Positions 25,576 to 34,871 of a DNA stretch of 64,000 nt are shown here, piece after piece. The stretch's first letter is position 1. Every line of letters begins with the position of its first letter. The stretch spans positions 1 through 64,000 of the forward strand of contig DASZUU010000040.1 of the NCBI GenBank assembly GCA_035547425.1, read 5' to 3'. Origin of the DNA: Alloacidobacterium sp035547425. Its GTDB lineage: Bacteria > Acidobacteriota > Terriglobia > Terriglobales > Acidobacteriaceae. A program made the translations under genes and the position numbers. Under the pieces are notes generated by a model that made no database searches, was not told where the DNA came from, and saw only the letters and a program-made list of their open reading frames with translations.

Positions 25576-28449
25576 TTAGAACGTGGTGCTGACGGTCAGG
25601 CGGAAAGTCTTGTTCGGCTCGCGGAGCTGATAGAGCGAACCATAGAGCTGTTGCGACTGAGCGTAGCTGTAATCGCCCGCCTCTCCTGCCGGGAACATGC
25701 TGCGGGTAATGAGGTTCTGGCCGGTGATCTGGTCATAGAGACGCAGCGGGTTGTAGGCATAGTAGATGCGGAACGGAGCATTGATGATCGGCATCATGAC
25801 CGAAATCTGCGCGCCCAGCGACATGCGCGGCACGTAGTTGGTTCCGGGAATGGGCCGGATGTAACGGTCGAACTGGATGGCCTGTCCGCCCACGCAAGCG
25901 CCGTTGACGTAGTTGGGGCAGCCGTAAAGCGGAGCATTCAGGCTGGCATAGCCTTGCGGGCTCTGCTTGAGCTGCTCGGTATTGACCGCCATGTTCATGC
26001 CGAAGTCGTCAAAGAGCTCGAGCGCTGCGGTTCGGCCAATGAGCGGAATGCGGTATTCGATGTTGCCGGTGATCTGGGTATCGCCGCCGATTGGACCAAT
26101 ACCGTAGACCGGGATCGGAACCTTTACGCACTGGTTGGTCTGCGGATTCGTCGGATCCTGGGGTACGCAGGTGCCGTCCGGATTGGTGAGATTGAACTGC
26201 ACCCGCGTCGGCACAAAACCGTAGGGTGTAGCTGTACGGATATCGAAGCCGCGCAGGTCCGACTCACCGCCGGCGTAGAAGCGGTTGAAGGGCGGCGCAA
26301 CGTCGCCGCTGATGCCCTGGATGTAGTTCGCCTGTACGCGCCAGCCGAGAACGTTGCGGCCCTCAGGATTGAACTTGAACCACTTGATGGGGCGGAACTG
26401 CTTGTATTCGACCACCGGGCTAATGTAGCGCACGTTGCCCCAGAGCCCGGCAAGCTGCAGCGCGCTCTGGAACGAAGAGCCGGTGCGCGGCATATAGCTG
26501 GAGTCCAGCTTGTTCCACGAGAAGCTGAGGGAGATCATGCTGTTGACGATACCCTCAAGCGAGTTCTGGCCCTGAATGCCGCTGCGAAATGCCAGCGTCT
26601 GGAAGAGGTTCTGCGAGGCCTGGCTGAAGGCCGACACTGACGAGCGGCTCAGCGAGTAGGTAAGACCGATGCGCTTGAACGAGTGGCGAATCGGATACGC
26701 GCCGGACACCGTGAAGCCGGTGCTCGACTGGTTGTAGTTCTGCGTCAGCGATGTAACGGCGGCGGTGGTATTGGCGTCCGCGCCGGAAAGGTTGTAGGCC
26801 TTGGCCGAGTTGTAGTCGGTCTTGTTCGAGTAAATCTGGAAGCCCAGCGAAACCGGCTTGTTGCGCAAATACGGCTCGTTGAAGCCGAAGAGCAGGTTGC
26901 GCGACAGGTTACCCGCGCTGGCCTGTACGCTCAGGGTTTCACCCAGGCCGAGGAAGTTGTTGGTCTGGTAGTTCAAGCCAAGGAAGGTGCCCGAAAGGCC
27001 GCTGACGCCGCCGTTCAGGCCGATGGAGTTCTTTCCCTTCTCGTGCACTTTAAGCAGCAAGTCAACCGTGCCCGCTTCTGGGTTCTGGTGCGTCTCGGAG
27101 TCCTGATCGACCTTCAGAGGATCGAAGTAGTCGAGCTGGTTGAGGCGCAGCAAGCTCAGTTCCCACAGGTGGCTGTTGTAGACCTGGCCTTCTTCAAGGA
27201 GCAGCTCGCGGCGGATTACGAAATCGCGGGTAACGGTGTTGCCCTGGAACTCGATGCGGGAGACGTAGAAAGGCTTGCCCTCTTCCAGATCGATCACAAA
27301 CGAAACGATTTTCTTGTCGTCATCGATGGTCGGAATCGGGTTGCCGGAGAAGTTAATGTAGCCGAGCTGCCCGTAGGCCTTCTGCAGGTTTTGCAGGCCT
27401 TTGCCGAAGGCGGTGAAGTTGAAGTATTCGCCGTCTTTCAGCGGAAACTGCGCGCGGAGCGCTTTCAGGTTTGCATCCGGTACAGCCTTGTTGCCGCGGA
27501 AGGTGATCGAGCCGAGACGATAGCGCGCGCCCTCGTCTACGGGAATGCGGATGTCGATGCGCTTGCCCTTGCGCGGACGGAAGGTGAAGAACGAGAGGCC
27601 GCCTTCATTGCGCAGATGAGTCAAAGGCTCGCCGGTAGAGGCGCGGAAGTAGCCCTTGTCGCGGTAAGCCTGGCGAACGCGCTCGCCGTCTTCTTCGAGC
27701 TTGCTGGCATCATAGGTCTTGGCAAAGAGATTCTCGAAGATGATGGAGTGCGGAATGCCGACCGGGCGCAGGTTGCGCATGGCATAGCGCAGTTCACGCG
27801 AGCTCATGTGCTGGTTGCCGGTAAAGCTGATGTTGCCGACCTTAACCTTAGGGCCTTCCTTGATGATGAAGTTCACCTGCACCGAGGCAGGGGGAATCGT
27901 CTTGACGTCAGCCTTGATGGTGGCAAACTGGTGACCGTGCTCGGAAAGCAGCTCCTTGATCGCCGTTTCCACGCGGGCAATCCGGGTGGGGTCATATTGG
28001 CTTTCGACAGAGAAGCCGACCTTTTCCTTCTTCAGGCGGTCGAGAACATCGGACTGCGTAACGGAGTTCAGCCCCTTGTAATTGATCTCGCGGATCGTGG
28101 GCTTTTCCCGGACATAGATGTCAAGAATGATGCCGCCCTTGGGGTTCTCCTCGCGCTCGATACGAACATCTTCGAAGTAGCCGGTGTTCCAAAGGGAGTT
28201 GAAATCGCGCTCGACGGTGGTTGGGTCAAAGGTCTCGCCTTCGTGGCTGAACAGGCGCGCCACGATCGTTTCCTTGGGGATACGGCGGTTGCCAATGACA
28301 CGAATCTGGGTAATGGTCTGCTGCGTCTGTGCCCATGCCGAAACGACAGTCAAGCAAAGAAGAACGAAGGCCAACGGCTTAAGCATGCGGCCAAATCTAC
28401 GGGTCGCATTGCGGCTGGTTTTGATTGGAGAGCTCACGCTCTCTCGCAT
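25576..28449 (-). CDS. bamA: Outer-membrane protein assembly factor BamA
   Basis: A 957-residue Omp85 protein that inserts beta-barrel proteins into the outer membrane. After a signal peptide (MLKPLAFVLLCLTVVSAWAQ) there are about five POTRA domains (roughly 45-420; POTRA1 ITQIRVIGNRRIPKETIVAR, later VKVGNISFTGNQHMSSREL and YRLGSITFRGNKAVPDANL). A 16-strand barrel follows and contains the RFYAGGESDLRGFD loop with the conserved VRGF/Y-type tetrad (LRGF). The C-terminus LTVSTTF ends in Phe. ATG 28449 is chosen; ATG 28386 is an alternative that starts at the signal peptide itself. It is longer than the 810-residue E. coli protein because of loop insertions. Confidence 0.95.
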   Translation of the reverse strand: MRESVSSPIKTSRNATRRFGRMLKPLAFVLLCLTVVSAWAQTQQTITQIRVIGNRRIPKETIVARLFSHEGETFDPTTVERDFNSLWNTGYFEDVRIEREENPKGGIILDIYVREKPTIREINYKGLNSVTQSDVLDRLKKEKVGFSVESQYDPTRIARVETAIKELLSEHGHQFATIKADVKTIPPASVQVNFIIKEGPKVKVGNISFTGNQHMSSRELRYAMRNLRPVGIPHSIIFENLFAKTYDASKLEEDGERVRQAYRDKGYFRASTGEPLTHLRNEGGLSFFTFRPRKGKRIDIRIPVDEGARYRLGSITFRGNKAVPDANLKALRAQFPLKDGEYFNFTAFGKGLQNLQKAYGQLGYINFSGNPIPTIDDDKKIVSFVIDLEEGKPFYVSRIEFQGNTVTRDFVIRRELLLEEGQVYNSHLWELSLLRLNQLDYFDPLKVDQDSETHQNPEAGTVDLLLKVHEKGKNSIGLNGGVSGLSGTFLGLNYQTNNFLGLGETLSVQASAGNLSRNLLFGFNEPYLRNKPVSLGFQIYSNKTDYNSAKAYNLSGADANTTAAVTSLTQNYNQSSTGFTVSGAYPIRHSFKRIGLTYSLSRSSVSAFSQASQNLFQTLAFRSGIQGQNSLEGIVNSMISLSFSWNKLDSSYMPRTGSSFQSALQLAGLWGNVRYISPVVEYKQFRPIKWFKFNPEGRNVLGWRVQANYIQGISGDVAPPFNRFYAGGESDLRGFDIRTATPYGFVPTRVQFNLTNPDGTCVPQDPTNPQTNQCVKVPIPVYGIGPIGGDTQITGNIEYRIPLIGRTAALELFDDFGMNMAVNTEQLKQSPQGYASLNAPLYGCPNYVNGACVGGQAIQFDRYIRPIPGTNYVPRMSLGAQISVMMPIINAPFRIYYAYNPLRLYDQITGQNLITRSMFPAGEAGDYSYAQSQQLYGSLYQLREPNKTFRLTVSTTF

Positions 28450-28605
28450 GACGGGAAAAATAGGCACACCCTCACTGCAAAAAATCGGGACAAACTTGAG
28501 GAAAAGGCGATTATAAGTGACCGGAGGCGCTGTTCCCAACTCCGGAGGACTATGGCGTCTGTTACCGGTCATGCTGGAAGGCCGATCCCCCTGCGGGAAG
28601 AGCCG

Positions 28606-28788
28606 CTAGCTTTCCAGTTCTGCACGGATATCGAAGCCATCACCATTCCAGACGATTCTGAGAACATTTGGTTTGCAGCAAACCTGACAATCCTCGACAT
28701 AAGACTGTTTTCCGCCGGCTGATTCGTCAACCACCGTTTCATTCCACTCTCCACAGCCAGCGCATTGGAAACCCGCTGCGTACGGCAT
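28606..28788 (-). CDS. CPXCG-type small cysteine-rich zinc protein
   Basis: A 60-residue protein with the family pattern FQCAGCGEWNETVVDESAG followed by YVEDCQVCCKPNVL, so two CxxC pairs that should bind one zinc. This matches the CPXCG motif-containing Cys-rich family, whose function is unknown, although the first motif here reads CAGC rather than CPxC. It lies upstream of bamA on the same strand with a gap of 156 bases, and could be co-transcribed with it. Confidence 0.8.
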   Translation of the reverse strand: MPYAAGFQCAGCGEWNETVVDESAGGKQSYVEDCQVCCKPNVLRIVWNGDGFDIRAELES

Positions 28789-28919
28789 CGCTTAATCCGC
28801 TCTTAGTTTATCGGAATGAACGACTTTTCGCTCCTGCCGAAACAGAAAGACAAAGAAGATAGTGGCCCCGGTGATTCCTGTACAGGGGCGCAGGCGATCC
28901 GGCTGCCACTTTTCCGCAG

Positions 28920-29555
28920 CTAATTTTCAAATTCACCAGCCCGTCGCTTATTCATTCCCTTGCGGAGGGCGTATAGCGCCAGCAGTGCCAGGATGATGGC
29001 GATGCCCGTCAGCAGGGCGGCCAGATGCTGCCTGGCCAGGTCATGCACCACCGTGACAATTTGCGGACCGTAATAGAGAACCAGAAGGCCTTCGACGGTA
29101 AAGCGCACCAGGCGGCCGAGAAAGACAGCGGCAAGAAAGTCGCGGAGGCGCATCTCAAAAACGCCCGCGCCAAAGACGAAGAGCTTCCATGGCGTCGGCG
29201 GGGGAAGCATTGAGGGAACGAAGAGCGCGAAAAACTCCTGGCGCTCAAATTTATCGCGAAGCTGCTCGTAGCGGGTACGGTCCACGCGCTTGAGCAGGAA
29301 GAGCTCTCCGCCCGCCCGGCCCAGGTAAAACGGCAGCAGGCCCCCGATAGAGGAACCTATGGCAGCCATGAGGGCATATAGCCAGAAGTGCCGACGGTCA
29401 GCCCAGATGTAACCCGAAATGAGCAGGTCCATCGGCACCGGGATGGTGCTCGAATCAAGGATTGCGATAGCCCCTGCGCCCCAAAAGCCCAGCGGCTTGA
29501 GAATGGCGACCAGCCATGCACTGAATTTAAGAAAAAGGACGGTGAGATGTTTCAA
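28920..29555 (-). CDS. DedA/VTT-domain membrane protein (YqaA-like)
   Basis: A 211-residue membrane protein with about five hydrophobic segments and the DedA/SNARE-associated (VTT) pattern: a re-entrant segment with IPVPMDLLISGYIWA, then SSIGGLLPFYLGRAGGELF, and the later VPSMLPPPTPWKLFVFGAG. Members are implicated in lipid transport or flipping and proton-linked envelope homeostasis. The frame begins with TTG at 29555 and no strong ribosome-binding site. It follows the MogA-type gene by 23 bases on the same strand, suggesting one transcript. Confidence 0.88.
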   Translation of the reverse strand: MKHLTVLFLKFSAWLVAILKPLGFWGAGAIAILDSSTIPVPMDLLISGYIWADRRHFWLYALMAAIGSSIGGLLPFYLGRAGGELFLLKRVDRTRYEQLRDKFERQEFFALFVPSMLPPPTPWKLFVFGAGVFEMRLRDFLAAVFLGRLVRFTVEGLLVLYYGPQIVTVVHDLARQHLAALLTGIAIILALLALYALRKGMNKRRAGEFEN

Positions 29556-29578
29556 AATTTTATCGGCTCTCTTGGTAC

Positions 29579-30088
29579 TTAGAGTGTCTCATCCTGCCGG
29601 TTGTCGCTCTCCGGATGAGGCGATTCGCCCCCGGCAAGCAGCATAAGCGCATGCGAAATCAGAGGAAGGACGGCCTTGAGGGAGGTTGTCGCTCCGCGCG
29701 GACTGCCGGGAAGGTTGAGGACGAGCGATTGATCGAGCGTTCCGCAGAGAGCGCGGCTCAAGACAGCAAATGGTGTTTCGCGACAGCCTTCGGAGCGCAT
29801 CAGCTCAGGAATGCCATCGATGAGACGGTCGCAGACATTACGGGTTGCTTCCGGGGTTACGTCGCGCGGGCCGATGCCTGTGCCGCCAGTCGTCACGACA
29901 AAAGCCACGCGGGAGGCGCAGCTTTCGAGAGCGCGCTCAATTGCCGTTCGTTCATCGGGAACGGTCACGCGGCCCAGCACTTCAAAACCGTTGCCGGCAA
30001 GGAGCTCCGCCACTGTCGGACCGGACAAATCAACCCGGGTGCCCAGATGGCAGGAGTCGCTGACGGTGATCACGGCGGCAGTAAACAT
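29579..30088 (-). CDS. mog: Molybdopterin adenylyltransferase (MogA/MoaB family)
   Basis: A 169-residue protein of the MoaB/MogA fold that adenylates molybdopterin before molybdenum insertion. Diagnostic motifs are the start MFTAAVITVSDSCHLGTR, the nucleotide/molybdopterin site FVVTTGGTGIGPRDVTPEA, and NLPGSPRGATTSLKAVLPL. ATG 30088 starts at the domain; ATG 30118 or longer forms are possible. It is divergent from the TonB-like gene and upstream of the DedA-like gene. No other molybdenum cofactor genes are in the window. Confidence 0.88.
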   Translation of the reverse strand: MFTAAVITVSDSCHLGTRVDLSGPTVAELLAGNGFEVLGRVTVPDERTAIERALESCASRVAFVVTTGGTGIGPRDVTPEATRNVCDRLIDGIPELMRSEGCRETPFAVLSRALCGTLDQSLVLNLPGSPRGATTSLKAVLPLISHALMLLAGGESPHPESDNRQDETL

Positions 30089-30233
30089 TACTTTTGATTT
30101 TACTGGCCGTAAATCCATCAGAGAACAGAACTTTTTGCCTTTACACCCGTCTGAAAGGAAGTGGCGCCTCCCTCTGTGTGAGAGAATACTAAGAAGCCCA
30201 GAGCCAGCGACCGCGGTCTGAAACCGTTTCCGA

Positions 30234-31334
30234 ATGCCCATCACCGAAGTCCCAACCAATCCTGCAGGCGCGCCGCCTGAGCCGCCGCGGAATTCGAAAC
30301 GCGCCCGCTATGAAGGCCTTGAACGCCATGAGCTGTTGCAGGTCATGGATGACCTTGAGGACGAGCGCTCGAAAGCGCGGCTTCGTGAGTTCTTCTGGAT
30401 TTCGATCATTGTCCACATGATCATCTTCTGGTTCCTGCTTTATGGACCGAAGTATGTGTGGCATCGGCATATCCGCGTCGTTGATCCTTCAGAGATTCTC
30501 AAGCAGCGGGAAAAAGAGCTGACCTACCTGAATCTGCCGCCGGATGCCCTGAAGCAGGTAAAACCGAAGCAATCCGACGTTATTTCAGATAAGAACCGCG
30601 TGGCGCAGTCAAAAACTCCCACTCTGGACAAAAAAACTCTGCGCGAGCTGGAAGCCATGAAGCGCGCGGGTCCGCCCGCGCCTGCACCACCGGCGCAGCA
30701 GATGGGGCAGACACCGCAGCAGCCAGCTCCGCAGCAACAGGCACAGCAGGCGCCGCCCCCGCCGCGCCCGATGCCGCAGCAACAGCCGCCTACGCAACCG
30801 CTGCAGAACCAGCAGCAGGCACAACTGGAAGCGCCGAAACCCGCGCCAACGAAGCCTGACTTCAGCACCGGAGCCACTACTGCCGGGCAAGCGGTTCAAC
30901 AGGCGGCGCGCAATGCCATGCGTCCAGGTCCAATGGGCGGAGGCGGCGACATGGGGCAAAATGCTCCTTCGCAGCACCCTGGTACGACTGGCGCCGTCGA
31001 TATCTTGAGCGACACGATGGGTGTAGATTTCGGCCCGTATATCCGGCGTGTGATCTATGACACGGAGCGCTCGTGGTGGCCGATTATTCCCGAATCGGCA
31101 CGTCCTCCGCTTCTGAAACAGGGCAAAGTGGGCATTCGCTTCCGCATTCTGCCGGATGGCAGCGTAAAGCAAATGATCCTGGAATTCCCCTCCGGCGACG
31201 TGGCGCTCGATCATGCTGCCTGGGGCGGTATTACCGGGGCATCGCCTTATCCTCCGCTACCCAAGCAGTTTAAAGGCCCCTACCTTGAATTGCGCTTTTA
31301 CTTTCTTTACAACATCAAGCCTGGAGATGAGTAA
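30234..31334 (+). CDS. TonB-family energy transducer with proline/glutamine-rich linker
   Basis: A 366-residue inner-membrane-anchored protein. An unusually long cytoplasmic N-terminus (about 1-58) precedes a single transmembrane helix (FFWISIIVHMIIFWFLLYG). A long periplasmic linker rich in Pro and Gln (about 140-215) follows, and the C-terminal TonB domain (about 265-366) includes VGIRFRILPDGSVKQMILEF. TonB couples the proton-motive force to outer-membrane receptors, of which this window has three. No ExbB or ExbD lies alongside. It overlaps the next 44-codon gene by eight bases. Confidence 0.85.
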   Translation: MPITEVPTNPAGAPPEPPRNSKRARYEGLERHELLQVMDDLEDERSKARLREFFWISIIVHMIIFWFLLYGPKYVWHRHIRVVDPSEILKQREKELTYLNLPPDALKQVKPKQSDVISDKNRVAQSKTPTLDKKTLRELEAMKRAGPPAPAPPAQQMGQTPQQPAPQQQAQQAPPPPRPMPQQQPPTQPLQNQQQAQLEAPKPAPTKPDFSTGATTAGQAVQQAARNAMRPGPMGGGGDMGQNAPSQHPGTTGAVDILSDTMGVDFGPYIRRVIYDTERSWWPIIPESARPPLLKQGKVGIRFRILPDGSVKQMILEFPSGDVALDHAAWGGITGASPYPPLPKQFKGPYLELRFYFLYNIKPGDE

Positions 31335-31461
31335 CGCGCAGGAGTATCGCAGGCGGCAGGTGATCGGGCTGCTATTGATTGCTGCGGTCCTATTGCTTAT
31401 CGCAGTGCTGCGCGCGCCGGCGCATACGATCTTTCCACGCGGATGGTGGCACGTTTGGTAG
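31327..31461 (+). CDS. 44-residue membrane microprotein
   Basis: A short frame starting at ATG 31327, overlapping the TonB-like stop by 8 bases and the miaA start by 19 bases. It encodes a basic N-terminus (NAQEYRRRQ), one transmembrane helix (VIGLLLIAAVLLLIAVLRA) and a short tail with two Trp residues. The double overlap and the helical segment argue for translation as a coupled gene. Function unknown; a partner of the transducer is only a guess. Confidence 0.55.
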   Translation: MSNAQEYRRRQVIGLLLIAAVLLLIAVLRAPAHTIFPRGWWHVW

Positions 31462-32393
31462 AGCCACAGCCCGATCCATGGATGATTGTTCTTGCCGGAC
31501 CGACGGCCAGCGGCAAGACTTCTCTTTCGCTATACCTGGCCGAGCGTTTTCATGGCGAGATTGTGAGCTGTGATTCGGTAGCGGTCTACCGCGATATGGA
31601 GATTGGCACGGCCAAGCCCGATAAAGCAGACCGGGACCGGCTGCCGCATCACTTAATTGACGTTGTAGACCCTACAGAAAATTACACTGCGGGCGACTAT
31701 AGCCGCGATGGACGCGAAGCCCTGGCTGGAATCGCCGCGCGCGGGCATGTACCGATCGTGACAGGCGGCACCGGCCTCTATCTGCAGGCCCTGGCCGACG
31801 GTTTGTTTGCTGGGCCACAGCGTTCCGATTCACTAAGGGAACGGCTGAAGCTGATCGACAGAAAACGTGGATCGGGATGGCTTTACAAGGTGCTGATGCG
31901 GCTCGATCCGAGATCGGCAGAGCGCATTCATCCAAATGACAAGCCAAAATTGATTCGGGCAATCGAGGTGTGCATTGCATCAAGGCAGCCAATGTCGGAG
32001 GTCTGGCAGCAGGGCCGCGAGGCGCTGAAGGGATTTCGTATTTTGAAGATTGGACTGGAGCCGGACCGAGACTTCCTTTATCAACGCATTAATAAACGCG
32101 CAGCAGCGATGTTTCAAAATGGACTGGTCGAAGAAACCCGCATGCTGTTGGAAACATATGGCGACGCCCGACCGTTCGATTCGCTGGGATATAAGCAGGC
32201 GCGAGCGCTGATTCGCGGAGAGATACACGAACAGGATGCCGTGGCACAGGCGCAGCAGGGGCATCGCAACTATGCCAAACGGCAGCTTACGTGGTTTCGC
32301 CGCGAACGGGATATGTATTGGCTCCGCGGTTTTGGAGATGAGGCTCGGATTCAGCGAAAAGCTGTGGAGATGGTAGAGGAGCAGATTGGCTGA
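31443..32393 (+). CDS. miaA: tRNA dimethylallyltransferase
   Basis: A 316-residue enzyme transferring a dimethylallyl group to A37 of tRNAs that read codons beginning with U. The P-loop GPTASGKTSLSLYLAE, the substrate-binding DSVAVYRDMEIGTAKP and TGGTGLYLQALADGL are all present, with the C-terminal RNYAKRQLTWFRRERD. Length matches the family. The ATG start overlaps the microprotein gene by 19 bases. A 12-residue extension precedes the usual start; an internal start (M14) is possible. Confidence 0.96.
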   Translation: MVARLVEPQPDPWMIVLAGPTASGKTSLSLYLAERFHGEIVSCDSVAVYRDMEIGTAKPDKADRDRLPHHLIDVVDPTENYTAGDYSRDGREALAGIAARGHVPIVTGGTGLYLQALADGLFAGPQRSDSLRERLKLIDRKRGSGWLYKVLMRLDPRSAERIHPNDKPKLIRAIEVCIASRQPMSEVWQQGREALKGFRILKIGLEPDRDFLYQRINKRAAAMFQNGLVEETRMLLETYGDARPFDSLGYKQARALIRGEIHEQDAVAQAQQGHRNYAKRQLTWFRRERDMYWLRGFGDEARIQRKAVEMVEEQIG

Positions 32394-32505
32394 GAGGTGT
32401 GGCGCTTCGCGCTGGCACGCCTGCGGCGTTTTTTGGCGAAAAAACGGATAGCGAAAGAGCAGCCATCCGGCATTTTGCTAACGAACCAAGGCTCGACAAC
32501 AACTT

Positions 32506-32552
32506 TTAGCCAACGCGAAGCACTACCGTTTCTTAGCAAGTGCGAAGCGCTG
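32506..32552 (+). repeat. Tandem imperfect repeat upstream of tdh
   Basis: TTAGCCAACGCGAAGCACTA (32506-32525) is repeated with changes as TTAGCAAGTGCGAAGCGCTG (32533-32552), a 27-base period, about 40 bases before the tdh start. It could be a pair of regulator half-sites or mere drift of a small repeat. Confidence 0.4.
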
Positions 32553-32589
32553 ATACACTGAGATGTTTTGCGATGGAAAGGAATCGAAC

Positions 32590-33630
32590 ATGCCACAAAC
32601 GATGCAAGCAATCGTCAAACCTGAACCGAAAGCCGGAGTCGAAGTCCGCGAAGTGCCGTTACCCGCATTCGGGCCTTCTGACGTACTGGTGAAGGTGGAG
32701 GCAGCGTCCGTTTGCGGCACCGATCTGCACATTTACAACTGGGACCAGTGGGCGCAGGGACGCATTCATCCGCCGCTGATTCCGGGACACGAGTTTTGCG
32801 GCGTAGTGGCTGCCGTAGGCAGCGATGTGACCACTGTGAAAGAAGGCGATTTCGTTTCCGCCGAGATGCACGTGGCCTGCGGCAAGTGCCTGCAGTGCCG
32901 CACGGGTCAGGCGCACATCTGCCAATATGTAAAAATTATCGGCGTCGACGCAGACGGCGCTTTCGCTGAGTTCGTGACCATTCCGGAGACAAACATCTGG
33001 AAACTAGACCCCTCGCTGCCGCGCGAGTATGCCTCGATTCTGGACCCGCTTGGCAATGCGGTGCACACTGTTCTGGCTGGAGATATCGCGGCAAAAACGG
33101 TTGCAGTGATCGGCTGCGGCCCCATTGGATTATTTGCCATTGCCGTGGCGCAGACCTGCGGAGCAGCCTCCGTCTATGCGCTCGAAGTAAATGAGCATCG
33201 CCGCGCGCTGGCAAAGCAGATGGGCGCCAATTATGCGCTGAATCCGGCGAAGGATGACGTGCAGGGACTGGTCCTGGAACAAACCAATGGCATTGGCGTC
33301 GATGTCGTTCTGGAGATGTCCGGCCATCCGGATGCAATGCGACAGGGCTTCCGCATTCTACGCACAGGCGGACGTGTATCGCTGCTGGGGATTCCGTCAA
33401 AGCCGGTCGAGATCGACTTTGCAAACGACATCATTTTCAAGGGCGCGGTCGTGCAGGGGATCAACGGGCGAAAAATGTATGAGACCTGGTACCAGATGGA
33501 AGCGCTGCTCAAGACCGGCAAGCTGGATCTATCGCCGGTGATTACCCATCGGCTCCCGATGAAAGATTTTGCCAAAGGCATGGACCTGCTTAAGAGCGGC
33601 GAGGCCAGCAAGATTGTGCTGTTTCCGTAA
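32590..33630 (+). CDS. tdh: L-threonine 3-dehydrogenase
   Basis: A 346-residue zinc-dependent medium-chain dehydrogenase oxidising L-threonine to 2-amino-3-ketobutyrate with NAD. Catalytic zinc ligands appear in VCGTDLHIYNWDQWAQ and PGHEFCGVVAAVG, structural zinc in CGKCLQCRTGQAHIC, and the Rossmann motif in VIGCGPIGLFAIA. The WDQWAQ stretch is typical of Tdh rather than other alcohol dehydrogenases. ATG 32590 (MPQTMQAIVKP) starts the domain; the frame runs to 32563. The partner 2-amino-3-ketobutyrate ligase (kbl) is not adjacent, which is unusual. Confidence 0.92.
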   Translation: MPQTMQAIVKPEPKAGVEVREVPLPAFGPSDVLVKVEAASVCGTDLHIYNWDQWAQGRIHPPLIPGHEFCGVVAAVGSDVTTVKEGDFVSAEMHVACGKCLQCRTGQAHICQYVKIIGVDADGAFAEFVTIPETNIWKLDPSLPREYASILDPLGNAVHTVLAGDIAAKTVAVIGCGPIGLFAIAVAQTCGAASVYALEVNEHRRALAKQMGANYALNPAKDDVQGLVLEQTNGIGVDVVLEMSGHPDAMRQGFRILRTGGRVSLLGIPSKPVEIDFANDIIFKGAVVQGINGRKMYETWYQMEALLKTGKLDLSPVITHRLPMKDFAKGMDLLKSGEASKIVLFP

Positions 33631-33659
33631 AAAGTATTGTCGCTCAAAAATTAACCATG

Positions 33660-33690
33660 TCATCGCTGAGCGCAGCGAAAGACCTGCTTT
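33660..33690 (+). repeat. Interspersed repeat copy (CTGAGCGCAGCGAA type)
   Basis: The stretch carries GCTGAGCGCAGCGAAAGACCTGCTT-like sequence that matches the arms of the inverted repeat at 38702-38788. It lies between tdh and pheS and is a third copy of the same short intergenic repeat. Confidence 0.6.
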
Positions 33691-33767
33691 TCACTCACTC
33701 GGCATAATCTGAATCATTTGGAAATCAGCCCATTCGCCAAGCCGCTGATTTATCCTCAGAAATAGAC

Positions 33768-34871
33768 ATGTCCCAAGAAGGAATTCCACTATTAAGCGGC
33801 TATGACGATGCCGCATTGAACGAGGCATTTGCTGCGCTGGCGCGCGAGGTTGAAACCTCGGCGCAATCGCTGGGTTCTGCTGACCGGGTGGAGCAGTTCC
33901 GACTGCACTGGCTGGGGCGCAAGCAGGGTCGCCTGAAATCGATCAGCGATGCATGGCTGAAGTCTGCCCCGACCGAAGCAAAGAAGCTCATCGGCCAGCG
34001 CTTTAACCGGCTCAAGGCGCAGATTGAAGCGCGCCTTGAAGGTGCGACGAGCGCCAGCAACCTGAACGCACTGGATGCGGAAGCAATTGATATCACTCTC
34101 CCCGGCACGCGCCGCGCATTGGGCGCCGAACACCCGCTCATCAAGACCATGCACGAGATGGTCGCGGTCTTCCAGCGTATGGGGTATTCGGTTGGGGTGG
34201 GCCCCGAGGTTGAGACAGACTATTACAATTTTGAATCGCTCAATTTTCCGCCGGGGCATCCGGCGCGCGATACGCAGGACACGCTCGTCGTTGCCAATCA
34301 GGAGCGTAAGCCTCTACGCGACCGCCTGCTCATGCGCACGCATACTTCGCCGGTGCAGATTCGCACCATGGAGCAGCAGCCGCCTCCGGTACGCATCGTC
34401 ATTCCCGGCAAGGTACATCGCAACGATGCAGCCGATGCGACGCATTCGCCGATCTTTCATCAGATCGAGGGCCTCTGCGTCGATACCAACATCACCTTCT
34501 CTGATCTGAAGGGCACACTCGATCACGCGATGAAGGAGTTCTTCGGCTCCAGCGTGAAGACGCGCTTCTTTCCGTCGTTCTTCCCTTTTACTGAGCCAAG
34601 TGCCGACGTACAGATCAGCTGTCCCTTCTGCGGCGGCAAGGGATGCCGCAAGTGCAAGCACTCGGGATGGATTGAGCTTCTGGGCTGCGGCATGGTGGAT
34701 CCGGCGGTCTTCGGATTTGTGCAGCAGAAGCAGCCCGCCTACGACCCGAAGAAGATCAGCGGCTTCGCCTTCGGCATGGGTGTCGATCGCATTGCCATGA
34801 TGAAGTACGGCATCAGCGATATTGGACTGTTGTATTCGGGCGATGTGCGGTTTCTGGAGCAGTTTGGATGA
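33768..34871 (+). CDS. pheS: Phenylalanine-tRNA ligase alpha subunit
   Basis: A 367-residue class II synthetase subunit. The N-terminal coiled coil (about 20-95) binds tRNA. The catalytic core includes MVAVFQRMGYSVGVGPEVE, the HTSPVQIRTM motif 2 region, FHQIEGLCVDTNITFSDLKG and FGMGVDRIAMMKYGI motif 3. Between them ISCPFCGGKGCRKCKHSGWI adds four Cys that look like a zinc knuckle, seen in a subset of PheS proteins. It pairs with PheT to charge tRNA-Phe. A 124-base gap separates it from pheT. Confidence 0.97.
   Translation: MSQEGIPLLSGYDDAALNEAFAALAREVETSAQSLGSADRVEQFRLHWLGRKQGRLKSISDAWLKSAPTEAKKLIGQRFNRLKAQIEARLEGATSASNLNALDAEAIDITLPGTRRALGAEHPLIKTMHEMVAVFQRMGYSVGVGPEVETDYYNFESLNFPPGHPARDTQDTLVVANQERKPLRDRLLMRTHTSPVQIRTMEQQPPPVRIVIPGKVHRNDAADATHSPIFHQIEGLCVDTNITFSDLKGTLDHAMKEFFGSSVKTRFFPSFFPFTEPSADVQISCPFCGGKGCRKCKHSGWIELLGCGMVDPAVFGFVQQKQPAYDPKKISGFAFGMGVDRIAMMKYGISDIGLLYSGDVRFLEQFG

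Noticed and set aside
26683..28722. 679-codon open frame on the plus strand
   Set aside because: It lies antisense to bamA, whose POTRA and barrel motifs are unmistakable. The frame is a by-product of codon bias in GC-rich DNA, and its translation shows no recognisable domain.
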